A stretch of 64,000 bases of DNA from NCBI GenBank assembly GCA_963082875.1, contig OY720101.1:14903671-14967670 (forward strand), in the 5' to 3' direction. The notes below the pieces were generated by a model. The model searched no databases. It saw only the letters and a program-made list of their open reading frames with translations, and was not told where the DNA came from. The DNA is from Corella eumyota. Taxonomy: Eukaryota > Chordata > Ascidiacea > Phlebobranchia > Corellidae. The stretch's first letter is position 1; every line of letters begins with the position of its first letter. The translations under genes were made by a program, and so were the position numbers. Shown one piece after another: positions 1-12,400 of the stretch.

Positions 1-175
1 CATTACGGATGGCAGGGACTCTTGCTAAGCCAATGCTTAATCAGCAGATTATAATTATCAAGCAGTTATAATCAATAATATCCCAAACTGCCAAAGTCAA
101 CTCGAGACTGGGTCAGGGTAACAAGTGTTACTCTATGTTTAGGTCATGAAGTCGACCTTTTTACATATAGGACAA
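1..175 (+). mobile_element. SINE, 3' part, at window start
   Basis: Middle and tail visible (CAACTCGAGACTGGGTCAGG); head missing or outside. Confidence 0.8.
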
Positions 176-406
176 TAACTTATTTTAATTTACTTAACTT
201 TTCATGTTTTTTTTTATTTTTCTATCCTTTAAATATAAAAACCTACATTCAACTAAAAACAATTGGCTGTTAAGTTTACATTACAAGTAACAGTACATAT
301 ACAATTTAGTATAATTGTTGGTATACCCAACAAACATAATATCCTAATTCACAATAGCTTCATCTACTTGCAAAACTAGTTATTACAAGTGTTATGTATG
401 TTACAG

Positions 407-3400
407 GTGTTACTTTTATGCCTGGTTTGATTGATGATGTAGATGTTACAGCAAATACTACTGGACCTCTTATTCCTATTGACCAGGTTAGTTTAAAACA
501 CTTTTATTTTACATTTCTTTAAATTAAAGAAAGTTGACTTTGCAAATGTTAAAAATGTACTGGTTTGAACATATGGCTTTACGGCATAAGGTTATTTGAT
601 TCCCACTACTTACATATCTCAGCGCTTTTTGGTAATGTTCTCCTGACAAGCTCATAACTAATAAGCAAGTTAACTATCTTGCAATATGCCTAATGATATT
701 CAAAACTGTCAAAGGCAACTTATGACTAAGTTGGGGTAATAATGCTAGCCCATGTTTGGGCGAGGTTGACCTTACCACATTAAGGATAATGTTTGGTTTT
801 AAGCTATACTATAACATAAATATATTAACTTAAGAATGGACAAAATAGCAATAATATATCACAAAATTTTTTTAGGTTTTGAGCCTTGGTGAAGACTCTA
901 CATCAATGTTATTTAGTCGTGGCATTCTTGATGTTGCTTTAAAGCAAGCCAAAACAACTGAAACCATTGAAACTTATGCTGAAAGCACTGAAGCCCAACT
1001 TTCTAAAGCCTTGCAGATTTGCTTAGAAGGCTATAATGAAAGTAAGTCAAAGTAAAATAATTTAAAACTTTTTATTTACTTTGATAATTATAAACTTTAA
1101 GTAAATTTATAGCTAGGTTTGGGATAAATTTATATAACCTTACTTTATTTATTTTTTTTAATTATCTTTAATATAGAAGGTCAACTTAATAGTCTTACTA
1201 TAGAGTAATATCAGTTAACATGATCCAGTCTCGAGTTGCCTTTAGCAGTTTGGAATATTTTAAATAATAATTGCCCGATAATTAAGCTACTGATTAAGTG
1301 CTGGTTTAGCAGGAGTTCATACTGCATAAGCAAGCGCCTTTCCTAAGGGCGTAAATTAGTTTTTTAGTACATAGTCATTTAATTGGCAAACTATATTTTT
1401 TTATAATATATTGTTTAAATTTAATTTTTGACCTATTTATAAAAAGTTTATATTTTTCACTTTTATTAGAACAAAAACATGAGATAGATTGTATGGACCT
1501 CGTTTTCTTCGGCCAAGCAGTTCGCCACGCCGCTAGACTTTCAAGGATTTTATCGATTAAAAAGAATGGTCATGCTCTGCTGCTTTCGTCATCACGGCTC
1601 ACTGGTCGTCACGCTTTAATCAAACTTATTTCCTATCTTAGCGGGGCAACTTTGTATTCTATGGAACCTAATATTGTGCCAGATAATTTGAGAGATTCCT
1701 TAAGAAAGTAAGTGGAGTTTTTATATTTCTATTTTCTGTAATATAAACATGGCAGTGTGGTGGGGTTCTTAGGACACTTGGTACGCAACATTAGGTCCTG
1801 GGTTCGATCTCCACTGCTCCTATGCTAAAGTGCTTTTAAGTAAGATGCTATACATGGCATGAACTTCTGCTGAGCCAGCACTTAATTACCAACTATTGGG
1901 AAATTAAAATTATATTATCCTAAACTGTCAAAGTCAACTAGAGACTGGGTCAGGGTAACTGATGTTACTTTTTGTTTTAAGCAATGAAGTCAACCTTTCC
2001 ACATCGAGAATAAATAAATACAAAAAAATTAAATATCTTTTATATGTATGATATTAACTTGTGATTATATTTATTAGGCTGGTTAGAAGAGCAAGCCACT
2101 CAGCAGGAATCAAGAACAAACTTGTTGTCTTAACTATTGATGGTCCATCAGCCACTAATTCCGAATGCTTGGATGATATATGTGCTCTTATAAGAGATGG
2201 TAAGTTATGAGTATTTAAATAATTTAAGATTTCAAAGTATGAATTTAAGGTTCTGAGGTTAATTTCTACTGCTACTATATTGTTACATTCTTGAGTAAGG
2301 TGCTAAGAGTATTTAGCTGGGGCTTCAAATTTGAGTAAGGTGAAACTAATGATAACTACTTTGTAATTGGCTAAAAAGTCAAGCATATATGTTGTACATA
2401 TATGTTTAATTTGTAGGTTTACAAAATAAAAAATGCCATTTGTGGTACATGGCTAAATTATCACAGGCAAATATTAGTTAAGAGTTGCAACCATATTACA
2501 ACAATTAAAATTCCAATTTTAGGGCTATCAACTAGTTACGACTAAAATAAATTCCAAAAAAAAGAACTGGTTAAAACTATTTAATTGCTGGTATCTTTTA
2601 GGTCAATGCCCTGCCTTGTACTCCCAAAGAGAATTAGCATCAATTGCTGCAGACATGGGTGCATCAAATGCTAAAACAAGCAACTCAGACACGAGTATTG
2701 GTGGAAACAAGATGACAGCATTGGAGAAATTGGATTTATACTTGGATCAATATTTTGCAAGAATTGTAACCAATCTACATGTGATAGTGTTGGCTTCATA
2801 TCCAGAGTTTGAAGGTATAGTTGTTAATAAAATTATTTAATAAACATAATTTATAAATGCCTTTTAATTAAGATTAATAAAAAGAAAATAACGTATAAAT
2901 AAAGTGTACAATAAATGTTTTTTATATATATTTTTATCCTTGATGTAGAAAGGTTGACTTCACAACCTAAACATTGAGTAATATTAGTTACTCCAACCCA
3001 GTCTCGAGTTGTCTGTGGCAGTTTGGGATATTATAGAATATAATTGCCCGGTAATTATGCTGCTGATTAAGTGCTGGCTCAGCAGGAGTTCATACCGTTT
3101 ATAGCGCCTTACTCAAAGGTGCTACAGCATGAAAGCAGTTTAGATTGAACCAAAGACCCTACGTAGTGAAGTCAAGTGTTGTGACCACTACATCTTGCTG
3201 CCGGTTGCACTAATTTGAAATTAGTTAAACAAAATTAAATTTTTAAAAAATTGACTTTACTGAACATGAAATATGAAAGTTTATAAAAACCTTTATATCT
3301 TTTAGGTTTTTATGATGTTTCTTCATCTAGTAAAGAGGAATGCAACAATTTATTTTTTCACCACAAGAAAGAACTCGAGCAGTTTTACAACTTACTAAGA

Positions 3401-6400
3401 AGGTTTGTAGAATGTTTAATCAACATATAATTTTAAAGTTTGTATATATGGGAATTAACTTAAATTTTGTTTAGTTTTTATTGTTTTTAAACTTAATTTT
3501 TTAATATATATTTAAATTTAGTTTATATTTTTTTCCTGTTTTTGAAAAATATTATAATAGTTTTAATTTGATGTATTTTACCTAATTTAAAGACTTTTTT
3601 ATATATTATTAAATTTTGATGTAAAAAGGTATGCTTAAACAAAACATCCCTGACCCAATTTCAAAGTGATTTCGACAGTTTGTGATAAAATAATTATAAA
3701 TGTCTGAAATTTATCAGCTGATTAAGTTTTGGCTCAGCGTTTGTACTGTATAGTAAAACAGTGAGGATGTATGGAGACAAAGTGTTCTGACAACTACACC
3801 ATGCTGCTGGATTGTATAATTCTAAGTAAAACTCAGGCAATTTTTAATATATTGTATAATTGTAACTTTTACAGATGTCCTGACTTGCTGATAAGATTTT
3901 CCTGCATTGATCTTTACAATTCATGGGATCATTCTTCATACCAGAAACTTGCTCACCATCACCTGAAGAAATATACTGAGAAAAATTTTGATGAAGATGA
4001 TGATATGAAAAATGAAAATGGTTAGCTTTGTCAAATTTTGTTGATGATTATGTACTACAGAGAAATTTTTCAAAATTTGGTTAATTCAAAATGCCATTGC
4101 CAATTAAAGTGTAGTTGACCTAGTAATGTTACTTTTATTAATTAGTTTATTAATTAGCAATTAGTATTTAAAGACAATTTTGTTAGTTTCTAACTTAATT
4201 ATGTAAAATTTAATTTAATTTTTTATGTTATCTTACCACGCCTATGTTTATTTTATTATATGGTATTTTGTAACATACATTTGGATCTTTTTTCCAATAG
4301 AAAGAAGACCAGTATCTATGCCTTGGAATGCATCGATATCAGAAGGCCAACAACTTTATAATGTTAGCCAGATGATGGCTTTAATACATTTAGATGCTTT
4401 AGCTCGAATTAAAGGTAATTTAAATGAAATCAACTTTTTAAAAGTTTATTTTTGCTAGAAAATGCTCGGTTTTTTACTGTTATGACATTTGCAGAGAGTA
4501 TATATAAATTTACATGTAATTTATAAGTAGGTTATGTTTAAAAAAATATAAACAAGGGTTACCATTTTATTGTTTTTGAATAGGTTGTACTGGTCACAAC
4601 GCAGATATAATCGTTACTTCTCATACCTTAAAGCAAATGATTCAACTTTTTGTTGGAATCTCTAAGATGATTAAAGTTAAAGAAACAAGGCATATTAAAC
4701 GGTAGATAGCAAACTGTTGTGACACTTTTACCAATCTCATAATTAATTTTAAAACAGAATTATAGATTTTTATAATAGATTTTTTTTCTTTATTATTTGA
4801 TATAAAAAGGATAACTTCACGATTTAAACATAGAATAACATCAGATACACCGACCCAGTCTCGAGTTGACTTTGTAAGTTTGGGATACTTAGCAGGAGGT
4901 TATATCGTTTATAGCACCTTACTTAATGGCCCTACAGCATGAGAGCACTGGGGATCGAATCTATGACTCCATGTAGTGAAGCCAAGTGTTTTTAAGCTGC
5001 TGGTTCCTTGAGTTTTTCATTTTCAAAATAATTTGTTTATATTTTTTAGTTATGAGAAAGCTCTTCTTAAGATCCAAGATGCGGAGGAAAGTCTTCATGG
5101 ATACCATCGCAACCTCCAACTTCTTCTCCCAAAACTAGCCTCCGCAAGATCCACAGAGCGCTCCTGGAAGAAGCACGTGGAGGAAGAGAGGGAAGAGTAT
5201 GGAGAAGCGAAACAAAGATGCTCTATTGAAGAGGAAAATATTCTGATTCTGGAGAGAGAGTTAGAAGTACTGAGGGAGCAATCAAAAGTTGCTTTTGATC
5301 AGGTTTAAGTTGTTTTTAAATATTTCTCCTTTTGTTTTAGTTTTTTCTACCTAACTGTACTAATTGGTATCTCCAAGTTGTTTCTTTAAGAGTTATATAT
5401 ATATATATATATATTTATTCTGAATGTAGAAAAGTTGGCCAAAGTTACTCTGAACCAGTCTTGAGTTTCCATTAGCAGTTTGGAATATTATAGATTATAA
5501 TTGTCTAATAATCAAGCTGCTGATAAAAAGTTGGCTTAGCAGGATTTTGTAGGTTATGTATAATAGAGCTTTGTGGACAATATATATATATTATATACAT
5601 GTGTCCAATTTGTAGGCTTACAAAATATCAGTTTAGTCTGACAATTTAAATGTCTTTTGTAGAGGATGCTATTGACTAATATTTTTAATGATTTTAAATC
5701 TAATGAAAACAAGTGCAATATATTTATATTCTAGGCCAACCCAATGTACCAAAAAGCATTTGTAGCCATCCAGTGTTTAGATGAGCACACCTTAGGTGAG
5801 ATCAAGAGATATAAGAAACCTCCATCGAGTGTGGTGTTGGTTGTGACTTGTCTATGTCATATGTTTAAAGTTCAACCTGCAGACTGGGAGAATGGAAAAG
5901 TTTTAATCATGCAAGAAAAGTAAGTTTATTGATTGAAATTTAATTGGTGTTAATAAGTAAAATAAATCTAAGTGTTGTTAATGTTAAATGAAATATATCA
6001 GTGGATAAGTCATTGCTGTTTAAAAACGTTTAAAAATCACAAAAAAAATATAAAAAGATGTGTTTAATTAATTGTTTTTTCAATATTTTTATCCTCAATG
6101 TGAAAAGGTCGACTTTACGACTTTAACATAGAGTAACATCAGTTACTTCGAACAAAGCTTAGTTTAACTCTAGCAGTTTGGGATATTATTGATTATAATT
6201 GCCCGGTAATTTAGCTGCTGATTAAGTATTGGCTTAGCAGAAGTTCATATCGTTTATAGCGCTTACCTAAAGACTCTACAGCCTTAGAGTTGTTGGAATA
6301 GAACCCAGGACCTCATGTAGTTAACCAAGTATTCTGACATTTACACCACACTGCCGGTATATTCTAATTATTTTTTTATTTTTGTTCAGATTTTTCCAGA

Positions 6401-9400
6401 ATCTTGAGTTTTATGACAAGGATAATATTCCTGAGAATATCTACTACAAGATTGGAGAATTTGTAAGAAAACCTGAATTTATGGTAAGTAGAATTGTTGT
6501 ATCAATATGCTTATATATTAATTTTTATGAATACAAGTAACTGGTTTGCGTATTTTCTTAGTAACAGCAGATAACAAAGTTTTAAATTCAAATTAATTTT
6601 GTTCAAATGTAAATAAAATTATGCAATTCAAAATCGTCTCTTTAAAAATATTACTATTAAAACTTAATTGTTATGTCAAAGTTTCAAAGTAATTTAATCT
6701 AATTAACTGCTTTTTTGGCAAGTTACAACCATTTTTTTAAAGTTTAAATTTAAACATTGTTTTTTTTTGTATTAGCCTGATTATGTTGGCAAAGGTAGCA
6801 AGGCTGCTCTGACGATCTGCAAATGGGTTCATGCCATTTACATGTATGCCAAAGCTTTAAGACAACTTCAACCTAAAATTGAGATGCAGAAAAAAGTTGA
6901 AAATAAGTTGTACAAAGCACAAGTTACATTGGGTACTAAGAGAGTAAGGTAAACAGCTTTAAAAATTATGAAAAGTTACATTTCTTATAAAGGCAATGTG
7001 TGTAGTGGTCAGAACACTTGGCTTTACAACATAAGGTTCTGGGTTCGATCCCCACTGCTTTTATGTTGTAGGTCCCTTGACGGAGGCACTATAAATGATA
7101 TAAACTACTGATGAGCCAACTCTTAAACAAAATCTTAATTATCGGTTAATTGTAATCTATAGCATCCCAAATTACCAAAGGCAATTTAAGACTGGGTCGG
7201 AGTAACAAATGTTACTTTATGTTTAGGTCGTAAAGTTGACTTTCCTACATCAAGGATAAATAAATAAAAAAAATAACTCAGATTTACATTGACTAAGTAT
7301 TTATTTTTACGTATTTTAAAGTCAAGTTTTTTAAATGACTTTTTGTTACCTTTTATAGTTTAAATATCTTTAAATGATTTGTTTTACTTTTTATAGATGT
7401 TTTCAAATTAAGAAGGAGTTAGATTCTAAAATTCAAACCCACAAAAAGGCAAGCTTAGGTGTAAAGAAATTTGAAAAGGAACTTAAACATTTAGAATCGA
7501 AAATTGCCAAGGTAAGTTATTGCAAGATGCTGTTTTTATGATTTAATCGTGCTGATAATCTATTACAGTGGTTATGGCAATTTTTATTACGCTTTTTTTT
7601 ATATATTTATATTCTTGTTGTAGGAAGGCTAACTTCACAACCTAAACATAAAGTAACATTTGATACCCTGACCCAGTTTCAAGTTAACTTCGGCAGTTTG
7701 GGATATTATTAAATATAATTGTCTGCTAATCAAGCTACTAATTAATTGATGGTTCAACAGAACACCATTTATAGTCCCTTACTTAGGGCCCTCAAGCATG
7801 GAAGCTGTAGGAACGAACCCTTGACTTTATGTAGTAAAACCAAGTGTTTTGTCCACTACCTCACACTGCCGTTAAAATTAGTGTCATTAGCATATTTTTA
7901 TTCTGGCAGGGCTTTGGTTAAATAACCTAAGTCTTATATACAACAAGTAATCATCTCTAAATTATATTAAAAACCACATAAACATTAACAAACAATAAAC
8001 TTCTAGGCTGAGCGTTTGATGGAACAAATGAAAGAATATGTTATACAATGGCGCGAGGAAAAAGACCAATCTTTAAGCAGAATAGATACCTCAATAGGGG
8101 ACAGTACAATAGCTGCAGCTTGTGTTGCTTATCATGGTACTTTAAAGAAGGATCAACGAAATAGCTCGTTGGAATATTGGATTACTGCTTGCAAGAATGT
8201 AAGTTTACTTTGTTTTGTGTTTGGTTTAATAGAATATGATATAAGTTTTTATTATTTAAAATTTAAAAAGTTAAAATTATTGTAAGATTTATAGAGTTTT
8301 ATCTATCTTGACCCCATTAGTTTTTAGCTAACGTAACTTCTTATATTTTATCTAACTTTTTCTCTTAATTTTTGTTTGTAGTTTCTTAAATTTTTCCTTT
8401 TTAGTTTATAACTGGTAAAATTTAGGTTTCTTCTTACAGAATTTATATATTTGACCTTAACATATTTAAAATATTCCAACAGGGTTTTTCAATGTTAAAT
8501 TGTTACTTCCAACAAAAAAGTTATCTTTTTTATTAAATTAAATTTCCGTGCAGGGTTATATTGATATCGAAACTGGGTCATTTTTGTTCACCAACGAAAA
8601 CGACAAAACTGAGAGTAAAGACAATGTAAGAGTACCAAGTTCAGCAACTACAATGGAAAGTGATCTGAGTTGGATTGATGAAGATACCAACACAACTACA
8701 ACTACAAGTGATGGACTGTTAAATAAAGGGTTGTTAAAAGTAGGTTTTTGTTTATTGAATATTAGATGGACCGGCAGCGTGGTGTAGTGGTAAGAACACT
8801 TGCTACAACACACATGAGGTCGTGGGTTCAATCCCCACTGATCTCGTGCTGTAGCGCTCTTGAGTAAGGCGCTATAAACGGTATGAACTCCTGCTGAGCC
8901 AGCACTTAATCAGCCGTATAACTATCAGGCAATTATAATCTATATTGTTCCAAACTGTTAAAGGTAACTCGAGACTGGGTCGGGGTAACTGATGTTACTC
9001 TATGTTTAAGTCACGTATTCGACTTTCCCACATCGAGGATAAAGATATATACACAAAAAAATGATATATGTGTAAAAACTTTTTAACAATTACTGAGTTA
9101 AATTATTTCTTGTGTAAAAAGCTTCAGGCATAAAGTAAGTTTATTACTTTGGTCCAGAATTTTTACACACTAAGTAAGGTCTATAGTTCGATTCTCACTG
9201 CTTTCATGTCATAGCATTTTTGTGTAAGGCTCTGTAAGCAATATAATATCCAAAAACAGAAAAGTTTTTTTATTCTTTATATTGGTCTTCTAATTATATT
9301 TCATCTCAATATTTATCTAGTAATATTAATCACCAAATGACTGTTTTTAAGAATTTTTAATAAGTTCTTTATTTTATTGGTCTTAACTTTGCTGTTGTTT

Positions 9401-12400
9401 TTCAGCTTCGAGAAAACTTTTCATTGATTGACATTTTATCCACATCAAGCGAACAACGAGCCTGGCACAGATTAGGAATACCTAGAGACTCTTTGATGCG
9501 ATGTGATGCACTCAGGATCTATGCACAAAGCTTGTTTCAGAGCGTTTCATGGTCTTTGTTGTTTGACCCAGATGGTCAGGCTGAAACATGGATTTCTGCC
9601 ATTCATTCTAGGGTTAAATCAGACATGGAAAGTGACAAAATTCTGTCCAGTAAGTTTTGTTTTAAAGAATAAAGCTAGTGTTGCTTGATGAGGCTACCAA
9701 ATCTCTTTTTCAATATTTGTATTTGTTTATCCTTGATGTGAAAAATTCAGCTTTATGACCTAAACGTTAAGTTACATTTCTGTTAAAACTCTACAGCATT
9801 AGAGCAGTTGTAATTAAACCCAGGACCTCATGCAGTGAAATCAAGTGTTTTGACCACTACACCATGCTGGCAGTTTTGCTAGAAATTTGTTAACACCCTA
9901 AATTATAAATTATATTTAGAGGAATATTTTATATTAGTGTTTGTTACATCTTTCTTTAAGAGATTAAATTAAATCTAAAATAAGCCAATTAAGAAAAATA
10001 AAGACTTTAAACACTAAAGTAATACAATGAGTGAATATATCTTTTTTCAGGACACATAATAATTTTGTATTAAAACTTTTGTTTAAATTCTTTTTTGTAG
10101 TAACCCCCGCTCCAGCTGGTTTCTCTCGCTTATCTATGATGTCATCAAGTCGAGATAACTCAAGTTTAGGGATTGAGGAAGATCTAGGAGGGACATCTTC
10201 ATTAATGTCGGATCAAACAATGACTGAGACAACAGAGAGTTTCACAGAAACAGAGGTATATTTAAATTTTTAATATTTTTTAATTTGGGGTCTTAGATTG
10301 GATTCTAATTTCTATTCTATTGCAGTTGTGAGTTTGTAACAGTATTTCATTTCAATTTGTATTTTTTTTACTTTAATTTATGTGGGAAGGTCGCCTCCAC
10401 GACCTAAACACAGGGTAACATTGTTACCTCGACCCAGTCTCAAGTTGACTTTACCAGGTTATGATATTATAGATTATAATCACCTGATAATTAAGCTCCT
10501 AATTAAGTAATGGCTCAGCAGGAGTTCAGCCTTATATAGCTTTACCCAAGGGCGCATTGCGACCATATTACAACAATTAAAATGCTTACCATAGGTGGGA
10601 CTATCGAACAATGAATATATTTAAACTAAACACGTATTTGTTTTACTTTTTTAGGTTACAATATCAGTGACGGCGACTCAGACAACTCGCTCTGAAAAAA
10701 TATCGAGTGAACCCTCAGGTCAAAGTTCAAAACAAGGTCGAGTAAGGTTTGCGGATGAGGGGAGTAATGTGAGTGTTACTTCAAGTGAAATGAAGAGTGA
10801 GAAAGTGAGTGAAGAGGAGGAGGAGAAAAGTGAGAATGAGGAGGAAAATAAAGAAGAGGAAGCAGAAGAAAATGAGCAAGAGGTATAAAAATTTTTAATT
10901 CTTTTATTATAATTAAATAATATTAAAGCAATGTGTAGTGGTCAGATCACTTCCTTCAATACATGAAGTCCTGGGTTTAATTCCTACTGGTTTTATGTTG
11001 TAGCAGCCTTAAGTAAGGTGCTATGAACAGTATAAACTCCTGCTTAGCCAGCACTTAGTAAGCAGCTTAATTATTGGGCAATTATAATCTCTATAATTTT
11101 CCAAACTGTCAAAGGAAACTCAAGACTGGGTCGAAGTAACTGATGTTACTCTATGTTTAGGTTACGCACTCACCACATTAAAGATAAATATATACAAAAA
11201 AAATCTAAGAGTAAATTTTGTTAACAAAAATTTGCTAAAAACAATTAAATATTACATAAATAAGAAAAAAAATTTGAAGACCTATTTATAGTTAATTTTT
11301 TTTTATAGATTCAGCTTAAAATAGAAGATCTACCCTTTCCATTGACCGAGCTTTGGGTTTGTAAAGCAACAGACCCTGCAATGCCTGAACTAATCAACCT
11401 AGCAGCTACCAATGGGGCTAGAATCTTAATTAAACAGGTTGAACAAAACCAACTACCTGTAATTGCACAGGCTTTTAGGAGCTCCGCTTTTCATTATGAG
11501 CAGTATCTACACCCTAACTTTTGCTTGTATTTAAGCATAAGTATGTCTATTACCAGTATGTGTAATGAAAGCCCAGGTGTTTGTAGTCTTCCTTGGCAAA
11601 ATTATGCAGTAACGAATTTGTCACTAAGTCTTGATGCTCTACAAGAGAAGTTAGAAAGCGTCGTACTTGGTCAGGAGAGATCTGAGTTTGAAGCACAGAG
11701 TAGGTTGATGGAGGCAGATATATTTCATCTTGAAGAGTATATGGAGGAATTGCATGATAATTTCATATTAAGGGTATGTGGTTATTTAAGATTTAAAAAT
11801 ATTTCTTGCTAAATATGATCAGCAAATTAATGAAGCTGCTTTAAACTTGATTGCAAATATCTGTGTTTGATTATGAATGCTGGCACATAATAAGTTACAA
11901 CTGGTTTGCATTAAAGCTGGTTTCGAGTTTAAGCTTTGATCATTTTTTTATTCTGGTTTTATTATGTATTAATTAAAGTAGTAAAAGATATACAATACAT
12001 GTATAAATGTAGGAGAAAAAAATTGACAAAATCATTAAAACATGCATTAAGTATAAATATTTACACAAAGATTGTATAGTATAATATGGCAAGGTCAACA
12101 AAGCCTTATGTTATAATATGGAACAGGATAATAAACTTTTGATTTGCAGGTTGCCAATATAGAAGGGGCAATGTTAGGTGATACATCCTTACCACTTGCC
12201 ATTCAAACTTGTAAAAGAGACACTTTGGTTTCAGCTGCCAGTTTGGTGGAGACAAAAGCTATGGAAGTCAACCTCATGAATGTAAATCGATTATTTATTT
12301 AAACAAGTTTTATAAAATAACACTAAATTTTGGATCCCAACTGCTCTCATGCTTTTGCACTTTTAAAAATGGTGCAACAAATGGTAAAAACTCCTGCTGA

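Larger units (their letters stand above)
1470..4414 (+). other. Dynein AAA4 module with decayed P-loop
   Basis: Exons 3-8 of the dynein gene. LVFFGQAVRHAARLSRIL matches the helix before the AAA4 P-loop of dynein heavy chains. Where the family has a GxxGxGK/R-S/T loop, this protein reads SSSRLTGRHAL, so the glycines and the S/T that bind nucleotide are not kept. The later strand TNLHVIVLASYPEFE fits the usual NLHVVLCMSP stretch. RCPDLLIRFSCIDLYNSW fits the segment leading to the stalk. I infer that AAA4 is structural here and does not bind ATP. Confidence 0.8.
4584..7511 (+). other. Dynein stalk and microtubule-binding domain
   Basis: Exons 9-14. Exons 9-10 encode the charged first coiled coil, rich in Glu, Arg and Lys. 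Exons 11-12 hold the distal tip: EIKRYKKPPSSVVLVVTCLC fits the family's conserved KKPP-VVLVMEAVC block, and DKDNIPENIYYKI fits the following conserved helix. Exons 13-14 give the returning coil, with ALRQLQPKIEMQKKVENKLY. The microtubule contact region is well kept while AAA4 has lost its P-loop, so track binding is probably still under selection. Confidence 0.85.
8007..9649 (+). other. Dynein AAA5 module, first part
   Basis: Exons 15-17. GDSTIAAACVAYHGTL matches the AAA5 block GDVLIS-G-VAYLGAF. RLGIPRDSLMRCDALRIYAQ and WSLLFDPDGQAETWI match the later GLP-D--S--NG and WPLMIDPQGQANKWI blocks. Exon 16 (8554-8739) is a lineage-specific, Ser/Thr/Asp-rich linker with a run of Thr codons near 8695-8715. 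AAA5 does not bind ATP in known dyneins. Confidence 0.8.
10101..10882 (+). other. Acidic low-complexity insert in AAA5, with an RVxF-type motif
   Basis: Exons 18-19 encode about 128 residues that typical dynein heavy chains lack at this point. The first half is Ser/Thr-rich. The second half ends in a run dominated by Glu, Lys and Asn. RVRF, followed by ADE, is encoded at 10739-10750 and fits the RVxF docking pattern used by protein phosphatase 1 partners. Both exon borders of the insert keep phase with their neighbours, so it is probably translated and not a retained intron. PP1 docking is only a hypothesis. Confidence 0.7.

Noticed and set aside
8771-8840. tRNA gene suggested by A-box and B-box sequences
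   Set aside because: This is the head of a dispersed SINE. The flanks do not pair as an acceptor stem and the unit continues into the SINE body. The same holds for all other heads.
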